This document shows, piece by piece, positions 26,957 through 35,188 of a DNA stretch of 63,314 nt. How positions within the stretch are numbered: position 1 is the first letter of the stretch; every line of letters starts with the position of its first letter. The notes beneath the pieces were generated by a model. It worked only from the letters and a program-made list of their open reading frames with translations, had not been told where the DNA came from and made no database searches. Position numbers and translations under genes: made by a program. This stretch comes from Mariniphaga sp. (GTDB lineage: Bacteria; Bacteroidota; Bacteroidia; Bacteroidales; Prolixibacteraceae), in assembly GCA_024636975.1 (NCBI GenBank), contig JAGXGA010000008.1, positions 1-63,314 of the forward strand, read 5' to 3'.

Positions 26957-27025
26957 AGAGCTAAATCTGCTATATTCGCATGGAAATTTAGTAATTACTT
27001 AATTTAATATTAAAAATCAAAGATT

Positions 27026-28459
27026 ATGAATCAGCGTAAAAGTTATGTTCTGCCAATCATTATGATGATCCTGCTGTTTGGTATGATCGCATTTGTTACC
27101 AATTTGGCAGCACCTATGGGTATTGTACTGAAAAACCAGTTCAATGTGCCCAACTCTTTAGGAATGCTTGGGAACCTGGCCAATTTTATTGCCTATGCGG
27201 TAATGGGTATTCCAGGAGGTATTCTTCTTACAAAAATCGGCTATAAGAAAACCGCTTTGATTGCTATTGCTGTAGGCTTTGTGGGTGTTGGTATTCAGTA
27301 CCTGTCGGGTCATGCCGAAAGTTTTGGAGTTTACCTTTTGGGTGCATTCATCGCAGGTTTCTCAATGTGTTTGCTGAACATCGTTGTAAACCCGATGCTG
27401 AACACTCTTGGGGGTGGCGGTAATAAAGGAAACCAGCTCATACAGGTTGGCGGTTCTTTTAACTCTGTAATGGCTACCTTCACTCCGGTTTTTGTTGGTA
27501 TCCTTATTGGTGAGGCAACAAAGGCCCGCATCACCGATATATTCCCGATTATGTACATCGCAATGGCTGTATTTGCACTTGTATTTTTTATTCTTTTGGC
27601 AACCCGTATACCGGAACCTCATGCCGATCAACCGCAGGAACCTCTGGGTGGTCTGATGAAAGGTGCTTTAACTTTCCGTCACTTTGTTTTTGGGGCAATT
27701 GCAATTTTTGTTTACGTGGGTGTTGAAGTTGGAACTCCCGGGATTGCAAACCTGTATATGACTACTCCAACCATTGAGCAGTCTCAGCAGATAATTGAAC
27801 AGTATAATAGCCAGGGTGCATCCCTTACAGTTAGTGAAGATGCTTATCAAAGTGCTCAAAGAATTCTTGAAGGAAGAGATACCCCCGGGTTTGGTATTGG
27901 AGCCGGAATCGCCGGTGGCGTGGTAGGCTTTTACTGGTTGCTGATGTTGGTTGGCCGATTGTTCGGCGCAGGCTTCGGACATAAAATTTCAAGTAAAACG
28001 ATGTTAAGCTTTGCATCCGGTTTAGGTTTGGGGTTGGTCCTTCTTGCTATTTTCTGGCCTGAAACTTCCACAATGTCTATGCCTACCTTCAATGTAGTGG
28101 CTGGAGCTGTTCAATTTGGAATGGTACCTGTCCCTGTTAAATTTTTCTTTCTGGCTCTTGTAGGATTATGCACATCAATAATGTGGGGTTCTATTTTCAA
28201 CCTTGCCGTTGAAGGGCTGGGTAAATACCTGGCAGCTGCATCCGGAATTTTCATGGTTTTGGTTGCCGGTGGTGGTATCCTTCCTGCAATTCAGGGTTGG
28301 GTTGCCGATGTTGCATCTTATCAGGCAAGCTACTGGGTAATTATTGCCGGTTTGGGTTATTTGCTTTTTTATGGTGTTATTGGCAGCAACGTTACCAAAA
28401 GAGCCGATGAGCCTCAGTTGGCAGGCAAAACTGTTTTGGGTGCCAAGGATAAAGATTAA
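27026..28459 (+). CDS. MFS sugar transporter, FucP/GluP (FHS) type
   Basis: The 477-residue membrane protein has about twelve hydrophobic segments and resembles the fucose/glucose/galactose:H+ symporter branch. It has LGNLANFIAYAVMGIPGGIL in the second helix region and NPMLNTLGGGGNKGNQLIQV, where the P-M-L-N-T-L-G stretch is typical for these carriers. A central loop near residues 245-290 (SQQIIEQYNSQG...) is longer than in FucP. Behind galactokinase it most likely imports galactose or glucose across the inner membrane. A strong terminator follows. Confidence 0.85.
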   Translation: MNQRKSYVLPIIMMILLFGMIAFVTNLAAPMGIVLKNQFNVPNSLGMLGNLANFIAYAVMGIPGGILLTKIGYKKTALIAIAVGFVGVGIQYLSGHAESFGVYLLGAFIAGFSMCLLNIVVNPMLNTLGGGGNKGNQLIQVGGSFNSVMATFTPVFVGILIGEATKARITDIFPIMYIAMAVFALVFFILLATRIPEPHADQPQEPLGGLMKGALTFRHFVFGAIAIFVYVGVEVGTPGIANLYMTTPTIEQSQQIIEQYNSQGASLTVSEDAYQSAQRILEGRDTPGFGIGAGIAGGVVGFYWLLMLVGRLFGAGFGHKISSKTMLSFASGLGLGLVLLAIFWPETSTMSMPTFNVVAGAVQFGMVPVPVKFFFLALVGLCTSIMWGSIFNLAVEGLGKYLAAASGIFMVLVAGGGILPAIQGWVADVASYQASYWVIIAGLGYLLFYGVIGSNVTKRADEPQLAGKTVLGAKDKD

Positions 28460-28498
28460 GCATAAACAGAATTTGGTTCTGTTTTAAACAGATCCTTT

Positions 28499-28538
28499 AC
28501 AAACCGTTTCAGGGCTAGCCATGAAACGGTTTGTTTCT
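28499..28538 (+). terminator. Predicted terminator after the galactose transporter
   Basis: A perfect 13-bp stem (ACAAACCGTTTCA at 28499-28511 with its complement at 28522-28534) encloses a ten-base loop and is followed by TTCTTA. It lies 39 bp after the transporter stop and should close the galK operon. Confidence 0.7.
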
Positions 28539-28610
28539 TATTGGGTAATGAGGATTCCCTGTCCGACTATGTCATTCAGGTGGGCGATCCGCTGATTTTA
28601 TTCATAAGTG

Positions 28611-28644
28611 AAAAAAAGCTGCCGGTTCTCCGACAGCTTTTTTA
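28611..28644. terminator. Predicted bidirectional terminator between the transporter and ettA
   Basis: A stem of AAAAAAGCTGCCGG and CCGACAGCTTTTTT with a four-base loop and one mismatch is flanked by A and T runs, so it can act on both strands. It sits nine bases beyond the ettA stop and between the convergent genes. Confidence 0.7.
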
Positions 28645-28652
28645 TCTTATTC

Positions 28653-30335
28653 TTATTGTAGTTTTTTGTATTTAAATCGTTTCGGTGAGGTATCTGCCAG
28701 ACGCCTTTTCCGGTTTTCTTCATATTCGGTAAATGACCCTTCAAAGAAATAAGCCTGCGAATTGCCTTCAAATGCCAGAATATGTGTAGCTATCCTGTCT
28801 AAAAACCAGCGGTCGTGGGAAATAACAACGGCACAACCGGCAAAATTGTCAAGTCCCTCCTCAAGTGCTCGCAGCGTGTTTACATCAATGTCGTTGGTAG
28901 GCTCATCAAGCAGCAGCACGTTGCCTTCCGACTTCAATGCCAGCGCCAGGTGAAGCCGGTTGCGCTCACCGCCCGACAGCACACCACACTTCTTTTCCTG
29001 ATCGGCACCCGTAAAATTAAACCGTGCCACATATGCCCTTGAATTCACCTGACGATTACCCAGCATCATGGTTTCAGTGCCACCTGTAACTACCTGGAAG
29101 ACCGATTTCTCTGTATCGATGGCCTGATGGGTCTGATCCACATAACTAATTTTGACGGTTTCGCCAATATCAATTTTCCCTGAATCAGGTTCATTCTGGT
29201 TCATTATCAGTTTAAACAAGGTGGTTTTTCCTGCTCCGTTTGGGCCAATCACACCAATAATGCCTGAACGTGGAAGCTTAAAGCTAAGGTCCTCGAAAAG
29301 CAGCCTGTCGCCGAAGCCTTTTGAGACGTCTTCCATTTCAATCACCTTATCACCCAGCCGGGGCCCGTTGGGAATGAATATCTCGAGTTTTTCTTCTTTC
29401 TGCTTCACATCTTCATTCACCATTTTGTCATAGGCATGCAAACGGGCTTTCGATTTAGCCTGCCGGGCTTTTGGGGCCATACGTACCCATTCCAGCTCCC
29501 GCTCAAGGGTTTTCCTTCTTTTCTGACTTCCTTTTTCTTCCTGCTCCAGGCGTTTGGCTTTTTGTTCAAGCCACGAAGTATAGTTTCCTTTCCAGGGAAT
29601 ACCCTGCCCCCGGTCCAATTCCAGTATCCAGCCTGCAACATTGTCGAGGAAATACCGGTCGTGGGTGATGCAGATTACCGTGCCCTTATATTGTGCAAGG
29701 TGCATTTCCAGCCACTGGATGCTTTCGGCATCGAGGTGGTTGGTCGGCTCATCGAGCAACAGTACATCGGGCTCCTGCAGCAAAAGGCGGCATAAGGCTA
29801 CACGGCGGCGTTCACCCCCCGACAGCTCATGGACCGGTTGATCGTTTGGCGGACATTGCAGGGCATCCATGGCACGCTCCAAACGGCTGTCGAGGTTCCA
29901 TGCATCGGTCTGGTCAATCCTTTCCTGAAGCTTCGCCTGTTCATCCATCAGCCTGTCCATCTCATCGGGGTTCTCGTACACCTCGGGCAAGCCAAACTTC
30001 AGATTGATTTCTTCATAGGCGGCCAAAACATCAACCACTTCCTGTACACCTTCCTTCACTACATCTATTACCGTTTTCGATTCATCGAGTTCTGGTTCCT
30101 GTTTTAACAGGCCGACAGAATAACCCGGTGCAAATACAAGTTCTCCGTTAAAGTTCTTTTCTTCCCCGGCTATGATTCGCAGCAGGGTTGATTTACCCGA
30201 CCCGTTTAATCCGATTATGCCAATTTTGGCACCCAGAAAAAAGGAAAGCGAAATGTCTTTAATAATTGTTTTATTTGGTGGGTAGGTCTTACTCACCTTA
30301 TACATCGAAAAGATGATTTTTTTGTCGTCGCTCAT
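28653..30335 (-). CDS. ettA: ABC-F ATPase, energy-dependent translational throttle EttA
   Basis: The 560-residue protein has two ABC ATPase domains in one chain and no membrane segments, the ABC-F arrangement. Walker A sequences are GLNGSGKST and GPNGAGKTT, signatures are HELSGGERRR and VLSGGERNR, and Walker B are LLLDEPTNHLD and LLLDEPTNDID. The linker with basic residues (RRKTLERELEWVRMAPKARQAKSKAR) and overall length match EttA, which binds the ribosomal E site and gates elongation with the ATP/ADP ratio. I chose ATG at 30333-30335 (MSDDKKIIFSMYKVSK), as upstream codons are not conserved-looking. A TATTTTTG box lies 23 bp upstream. Confidence 0.92.
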   Translation of the reverse strand: MSDDKKIIFSMYKVSKTYPPNKTIIKDISLSFFLGAKIGIIGLNGSGKSTLLRIIAGEEKNFNGELVFAPGYSVGLLKQEPELDESKTVIDVVKEGVQEVVDVLAAYEEINLKFGLPEVYENPDEMDRLMDEQAKLQERIDQTDAWNLDSRLERAMDALQCPPNDQPVHELSGGERRRVALCRLLLQEPDVLLLDEPTNHLDAESIQWLEMHLAQYKGTVICITHDRYFLDNVAGWILELDRGQGIPWKGNYTSWLEQKAKRLEQEEKGSQKRRKTLERELEWVRMAPKARQAKSKARLHAYDKMVNEDVKQKEEKLEIFIPNGPRLGDKVIEMEDVSKGFGDRLLFEDLSFKLPRSGIIGVIGPNGAGKTTLFKLIMNQNEPDSGKIDIGETVKISYVDQTHQAIDTEKSVFQVVTGGTETMMLGNRQVNSRAYVARFNFTGADQEKKCGVLSGGERNRLHLALALKSEGNVLLLDEPTNDIDVNTLRALEEGLDNFAGCAVVISHDRWFLDRIATHILAFEGNSQAYFFEGSFTEYEENRKRRLADTSPKRFKYKKLQ

Positions 30336-30357
30336 GTCTGAATAATAAAATTTGATG

Positions 30358-30365
30358 CAAAAATA
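30358..30365 (-). promoter_or_regulatory. Candidate -7 box of ettA
   Basis: On the minus strand TATTTTTG matches TAnnTTTG exactly and would start transcription about 15 bases before the ettA ATG. I could not find the partner TTTG at the expected distance. Confidence 0.3.
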
Positions 30366-30506
30366 CAACAGTATTTTGGGATTTCATCTGAATGGGCAAT
30401 AATTGAATGGGAGAGAATAAATGATTTGTTGCGTCCGTTTTGTGATAGATGTCTTTTCAGGGTAGGGCAGGGAACAGGTAAAAGGACGTACTTCCACCAG
30501 ACCTTC

Positions 30507-30632
30507 GCCTGATTAAACTCAATGTAAACTCAGTATTAATTCAATATTAACTCAATGTAAATTCAATTATAATTGAATTTACATTGAGTTTTCACTGAGT
30601 TTAAATTGAGTTTACATTGAATTTGGTCAGGC
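30507..30632. repeat. 126-bp inverted repeat built from about 11-bp A/T-rich units
   Basis: The region is symmetric about 30569/30570. A perfect palindrome with 21-base arms spans 30549-30590. Outside a short mismatched zone the arms match again at 30519-30532 with 30607-30620 and at 30507-30512 with 30627-30632. Each arm is itself made of about five direct, imperfect copies of an AACTCAATGTA-like unit at 10-12 bp spacing, so repeats in one arm point against those in the other. It stands 172 bp upstream of the ettA start and 145 bp below the end of the next upstream minus-strand gene. It could be a large hairpin, a transcription terminator, a multi-site protein-binding array or a mobile miniature element. 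Confidence 0.7.
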
Positions 30633-30777
30633 CCAAATAAATCTGAATTAGCTTTTATACAGCAATATAAGCTTTAATTTTTCTGATCGTTGGTGTTTGC
30701 ATAAAACAATAATGCTTAGCTTAGAATTAATCTGGTGTAGACGCATGAGCCTTTATCCGGAGTAAAAAGAAGTTTTA

Positions 30778-31248
30778 CTAAAGTTTTTTTATTTCCTCCT
30801 CAAAATCGGATTGTAAATCTTCATGAAGCGAGGAATTAATTTTTTTTATCCTTTTAACCTGGTTCTGGTAGAGATTTAAAACCACCCGGTTGGAATTCAT
30901 TCGCAGGCTGGAACTTTTCATTTTCAGACAGAAATAAATGAGTAGTTCCATTTCAACTTCTTTTGACCCTGAAAAGCGAATGTATTTGTTGGTTGTGCGA
31001 AGTGTTTTTCGCAATGTTTTTTTTGCAAGGAAATAGCTGCTTGTATTCAGGTTACAGAACTGTTCATCAATTTCGTCCTTTACGTTTTTGACAAACAGTT
31101 TCTGGTTGAACGCTTCAAACAGGAGGTAATTAATAAGCTCCTTATTCTCCTTTTTAAAACGGGCCAGGCGGGCAATAATTTCCTGTAACTGCTGTGGAGT
31201 AAGTAATTTTAGTTCCTTCTTTATTTCGCTAAGTGGTGCAGTCTCCAT
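30778..31248 (-). CDS. Hypothetical protein, alpha-helical
   Basis: I do not recognise this 156-residue protein. It is rich in Lys, Glu and Leu, predicted mainly helical, with no signal peptide or membrane segment; it begins METAPLSEIKKELKLLTPQQ, a pattern that suggests an N-terminal helix bundle. The ATG at 31246-31248 is preferred over an upstream TTG two codons earlier. It lies 19 bp below the stop of the secreted-protein gene at 31268 on the same strand, so the two may share a transcript, though one product is cytoplasmic and the other exported. Confidence 0.6.
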   Translation of the reverse strand: METAPLSEIKKELKLLTPQQLQEIIARLARFKKENKELINYLLFEAFNQKLFVKNVKDEIDEQFCNLNTSSYFLAKKTLRKTLRTTNKYIRFSGSKEVEMELLIYFCLKMKSSSLRMNSNRVVLNLYQNQVKRIKKINSSLHEDLQSDFEEEIKKL

Positions 31249-31267
31249 AAACAATACAGGCTTTTAT

Positions 31268-31906
31268 TTACCGGTTCACTTTTTTTCCATCCACCTCAAT
31301 CCAGTCGAGACGTGAACAGGCTGCCGACTGCCCGCCGGGCATCAGGTCGGTGAATCCTATTTCCTCCACGTTCGAAAGATCGGGTTGCCTGGCAGGGCCC
31401 ACTGCTACTACCCGTCCGATATCCAGTAAATGCCAGTTAATATCCTGGAGGTTGAACTCTTTGATGCGCCAGTCTTTCGACGGACCATCGGCAAGGTCGC
31501 TTACCAGCCAGGTTCCGTCGGCCAGTTTCAGAGCAATGCGCAATTCACGGTTGCCGGCCTGTTTACTTCGCCACCTGATTTTTGCAAAACCTGTTAAATC
31601 TGTGTTGAATTCTTTATGTTTTACCGAAACCAGCCAGTTCCCCAGGCATAAACCCGACCATACATAAAATGGATCATCAACCGGTTTATCGTGGTTGCTT
31701 TTCTTGAGGCTGTCCTTGCCGGCACCATAGAGTTGAACCAGCAGTTCCGGATCGCTTACATGGTTTTGTGATAACGGAATTTCGGGAGGCGTTTCTTTCC
31801 AGTCTTCCCGAAAGAACAATCCGGGGCGGTAACTCTCCTGTGCAAATATCATCTGGATATTAAACATTAACAGGACAACTGGAATTAGGAATGTTTTTAC
31901 TTTCAT
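31268..31906 (-). CDS. Secreted beta-rich protein, possibly carbohydrate-binding
   Basis: The 212-residue protein has a signal peptide (residues 1-23, ending MIFAQ). The mature part is beta-rich with many Trp (LCLGNWLVSV, IRWRSKQAGN, LADGTWLVSDLADGPSKDWRI, WHLLDIGRVVAVGP), a composition common in jelly-roll carbohydrate-binding or lectin-like domains. The closing SRLDWIEVDGKKV recalls small secreted proteins that accompany sugar hydrolases. No catalytic motif is evident. It diverges from the polysaccharide-utilisation genes starting at 32347 across a 440-bp spacer, so shared regulation with them is plausible. Confidence 0.55.
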   Translation of the reverse strand: MKVKTFLIPVVLLMFNIQMIFAQESYRPGLFFREDWKETPPEIPLSQNHVSDPELLVQLYGAGKDSLKKSNHDKPVDDPFYVWSGLCLGNWLVSVKHKEFNTDLTGFAKIRWRSKQAGNRELRIALKLADGTWLVSDLADGPSKDWRIKEFNLQDINWHLLDIGRVVAVGPARQPDLSNVEEIGFTDLMPGGQSAACSRLDWIEVDGKKVNR

Positions 31907-32346
31907 TTAATGTGATTTATTAATTTGTATGATACTTTCAACATGTTAGCCGGAAAATTAATTAAAATAATAGCAGCTTACACTTGTTGGAAGAATGATT
32001 TCTGATACATACTTTTCAAAAATACAATTTGAATAGGGATTATGAAAGGGTTGTGATATATTTTAAATTATTGTTATCCGGTAGATAAATAAACGAGTTT
32101 AACTTTTAACTTTATTATCTGAAAAAATAATGTTTCATTCCGAAGGGACTTTTGAGAAATCATGTAACTTGCTATCTCCCCATATTTTGCCCATGACAGT
32201 AGAGTTCAGGAACGGTTCCATGGGAACCAAATATGGGTAGAATAAAAATCAACCCCTTTTTCTAAAGTTACGTAGGAACGAAACTAATATTAGCATTTAA
32301 ATTGTATGATTAGGTTTAAGAAGATAATATAAACACTGCGAACAAA
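31907..32346. other. 440-bp divergent spacer upstream of the polysaccharide locus
   Basis: No gene is visible here. It separates the secreted protein (minus strand) from the polysaccharide-utilisation genes (plus strand) and must hold promoters for both. A structured element with overlapping inverted repeats lies at 32179-32237 and a short palindrome CTAATATTAG at 32284-32293. Confidence 0.5.
32179..32237. promoter_or_regulatory. Overlapping inverted repeats, candidate operator or leader structure
   Basis: CCCATATTT (32179-32187) and CCCATG (32190-32195) are complementary to AAATATGGG (32229-32237) and CATGGG (32219-32224), giving a two-part stem with a small internal loop. A competing tight hairpin, GGTTCC (32214-32219) with GGAACC (32223-32228), shares bases with the right arm. 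It lies 110-168 bp upstream of the first polysaccharide gene. The two pairings exclude each other, as in an RNA switch, but a protein-binding site is as likely. Confidence 0.35.
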
Positions 32347-35151
32347 ATGAGACACTTTATCTGTATACTTCAATCGGTTCTGATACTATTTGTATTTGCA
32401 CTATCAGCTTTTGCCGGTTCATCTGAGGAAGTTATTAATGAAGTTAAAATTCAACTTGAATTAGGACATTCCAGCAGGCAAATCAAGGTGCAAAAGGTAA
32501 AATTTATTGCAAGTTCACCGGGGCTTTCGGTTTCTTTACCCCAGGGAATTGATATTGAGGGGAATGATGATGTTGCCATTGAGTTAGTGCTTAACTTTGG
32601 TGCAGGAGATATCGACAGGCTGGTTGTTGATGTTGCATGGCCGGAGTCGGTTGCTGAATTAAGGAGTTTACCCCGAACTGAAATGTGGAAGTTTTTATTG
32701 GAGAATGGTTCTCCGGGCCAGGTTAAACGTTTGTTGGAGGACCCCTGGAATAAGCCGGATGCACCGATGCTCACAGTTCAGCTTAATGACGAAGGTACCC
32801 TGGGGTTTACTATCGGATTAGAACAGTTGCTTTTGCATGGAGGCATGTGGTTGCCCGAACACGATATTTATGTTACTACTGCAATCAATCCGGTAGATTT
32901 TGACCGGCATGTGGCATCATTAAAGGGAAAACGGGTGCTCGACAGAGTTATAAATGAACCAGATGCTTCACTGGAACAATACAGGGCGCTTTGGACTGAT
33001 TTTGGCAATCCGCTGATTTCTGACTCATCCTGGGAGCAATGGCAGACCAGCTGGATGGGAACCCGGGGGCATTTAATAATTACCGCCGCTGCACATGGTT
33101 CTGTATATAAATTTGCTGTTGACCGATATGGTAATGTTCGGCCCGATTTTGCCTCGCCTTACAAGTTTAGTCTTGATTTTGCCTGGAAGGAAACTCAGTG
33201 GAAAGAACAACGGATTGTGGATGGATTGCCGGTAATTGTAACTAAACTGGAAAAGAATGGCCGGTATTATGAACTTGAACAATTTGCCGCTCCTTTAGGA
33301 GACGCTGATGCAGCCAGCCGTGGGTATATTCCAGGCGTGTTTTTTAGCAAGGTGAAAATTTCAGGCGAACCGGGGCCATTTAGGTTCAGTATAGCATATA
33401 CTCAGGAACTGGAGAACCGGCAGGTAGAATTAAATGAAATAAACAATAAACCTGCTGTTGTAGATAGTCTTACAGGTGAGGTTTTTTTAATACTGGAAAC
33501 TCAGCAGGGATTCACAGTAGAAACTGAAAACCAACATGTTGTTAACGACAGCAATCAAATTGGCATATCCGTTTACGGCGAATTAAAAGAAGGCGAAACC
33601 GTGGAGCTAATTCTTAAGTTGCCTTCTCCGGCAGTTACTGTTGCCCGGGCTCAAAATGTTGCAGAAGCCGATTATAAATCAGCCAGGGAAGGTGTAATTA
33701 ATTATTGGAATAGCTGGATTAGCCAGGGGGCGCAGTTTATTGTGCCTGAAGAGGAAGTCAGCCAGTTGATCAGGGCAAGCCTGTGGCATTCTCTTGTTTT
33801 GCCCCGGCATACAATGGGAGCGGATAGTACACCACATATGGATATTCCTTATGCCAACACCGCCTATGGACAACAGAATGCCGACTGGCCAATAAACCAG
33901 GCAGTGTATGTTGATTATATGATTTATGGATTAAGGGGATATGAAAAAGTTGCTGAAGATGAATTGTTATCTATGTTTAAAACCCAGCAACTCCCCGATG
34001 GAAGAATTGGAGGCTATGCCAACTGGGGTGTTTATTCACCAGGCCATTTATATGCTATAGCACAGAATTTCCTATTGTCACAAAATAGGGAGCAATTTGA
34101 TAACCTGCTTCCGTATTCAATGAAGGTACTTGACTGGTGCCTGCTCCAGATTGCCAATGCCAACAACGGAACGGATAATTCAGGATTAATAGTGGCACCG
34201 CTAAACGACCTTAGTAATGAAGAAAGAGAATGGGCTTTTACACAGGCCTATTTTTATGCAGGGCTGGAACGATTTGCCAAAGCATTGGAAAATTATGGAC
34301 ACCCCCGAAGCAGGGAGGTTAAAGATGCTGCCCTACAAATGAAGAAGAGCGTGGAAAAAGCATTTGCCCGCGCCAGTGTAAAATCACCTGTTGTACAACT
34401 TGCCGATGGGACCTGGGTAAATTATGTGCCATCGGATGCCATGACTACCCGGCGGCAGCTGGATCAATGGTACCCCACCGACGTTGATACCGGACCGTTA
34501 CATTTGTCACGCCTTGGTGCACTTGATGCTGACAGCTGGCTGACTACAGCCATGTTGCATGACCATGAGGATAACCTGTTTTTATATAACCAGGGTGCAG
34601 CAAATGAACCTGTTTATCTGCCTCAGGCAAATACCTATTTACTGAGGGATGAACCTAAAGCTGTGATTCGTTCTTTTTATAGTATGATGGCCGCTGCTTT
34701 TTCTCATAACCAACTGGCTCCGCTTGAGCACAGGTGGGGCCATGGACAATATTACGGGCCGCCAAGTACCGGGGGAGCCTGGTTTGAGATTTTAAGACGA
34801 ATGCTTATTAATGAGGTTGGCAACGATACCCTTTTTATAGGCCAGGCAATTCCCCGTAAATGGCTTATGAAGGGAAAAAAAGTCGAAGTTAAACATGCCC
34901 CTACCTATTTTGGTCCCGTTTCTTTTACAATGGGGGTGCAAAATTCAAATGATAAAATTGTTACAGTTGTAGAGCTTTCCAATCGTAATCAGCCAAAAAA
35001 CTTAATGATCCGTGTTCGGCATCCTGAATCCAAAACAATACAATCGGTTACAGTTAATGGCAAATTGTGGAACAATTTTGACTTCGAAAAAGAGTATGTC
35101 ATAATACCAGTTCCCAACGGAGGAAAATATATTATAGAAACCTTATATTAA
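32347..35151 (+). CDS. Secreted six-hairpin glycosidase-like protein
   Basis: The 934-residue protein has a signal peptide (about residues 1-23, ending SAFAG), a beta-rich N-terminal half and, from about residue 460, a helical part with Trp/His-rich segments: YWNSWISQGAQF, LWHSLVLPRHTMGAD, QNADWPINQAVYVDYMIYG and LPDGRIGGYANWGVYSPGH. This pattern fits an (alpha/alpha)6 barrel glycosidase with a preceding beta-sandwich. The late HRWGHGQYYGPPSTGGAWFEILRRML also recalls these hydrolases. I cannot assign a family with certainty. As the first gene of the polysaccharide locus, 37 bp before a sulfatase, it probably acts on the same glycan, releasing or trimming oligosaccharides in the periplasm. Confidence 0.6.
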   Translation: MRHFICILQSVLILFVFALSAFAGSSEEVINEVKIQLELGHSSRQIKVQKVKFIASSPGLSVSLPQGIDIEGNDDVAIELVLNFGAGDIDRLVVDVAWPESVAELRSLPRTEMWKFLLENGSPGQVKRLLEDPWNKPDAPMLTVQLNDEGTLGFTIGLEQLLLHGGMWLPEHDIYVTTAINPVDFDRHVASLKGKRVLDRVINEPDASLEQYRALWTDFGNPLISDSSWEQWQTSWMGTRGHLIITAAAHGSVYKFAVDRYGNVRPDFASPYKFSLDFAWKETQWKEQRIVDGLPVIVTKLEKNGRYYELEQFAAPLGDADAASRGYIPGVFFSKVKISGEPGPFRFSIAYTQELENRQVELNEINNKPAVVDSLTGEVFLILETQQGFTVETENQHVVNDSNQIGISVYGELKEGETVELILKLPSPAVTVARAQNVAEADYKSAREGVINYWNSWISQGAQFIVPEEEVSQLIRASLWHSLVLPRHTMGADSTPHMDIPYANTAYGQQNADWPINQAVYVDYMIYGLRGYEKVAEDELLSMFKTQQLPDGRIGGYANWGVYSPGHLYAIAQNFLLSQNREQFDNLLPYSMKVLDWCLLQIANANNGTDNSGLIVAPLNDLSNEEREWAFTQAYFYAGLERFAKALENYGHPRSREVKDAALQMKKSVEKAFARASVKSPVVQLADGTWVNYVPSDAMTTRRQLDQWYPTDVDTGPLHLSRLGALDADSWLTTAMLHDHEDNLFLYNQGAANEPVYLPQANTYLLRDEPKAVIRSFYSMMAAAFSHNQLAPLEHRWGHGQYYGPPSTGGAWFEILRRMLINEVGNDTLFIGQAIPRKWLMKGKKVEVKHAPTYFGPVSFTMGVQNSNDKIVTVVELSNRNQPKNLMIRVRHPESKTIQSVTVNGKLWNNFDFEKEYVIIPVPNGGKYIIETLY

Positions 35152-35188
35152 AAGCACGAAATTTCATTTACCATTATTAAATTTGAAA

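Larger units (their letters stand above)
30336..30777. other. 442-bp gene-free region between ettA and a hypothetical gene
   Basis: Apart from the inverted-repeat array at 30507-30632 and a -7 box near ettA, I see no open frame with coding character and no tRNA-like fold. It must hold the ettA promoter. Confidence 0.5.

Noticed and set aside
30507-30632. CRISPR array
   Set aside because: The repeated units are about 11 bp, imperfect, contiguous and inverted about a centre; there are no spacers and no cas genes.
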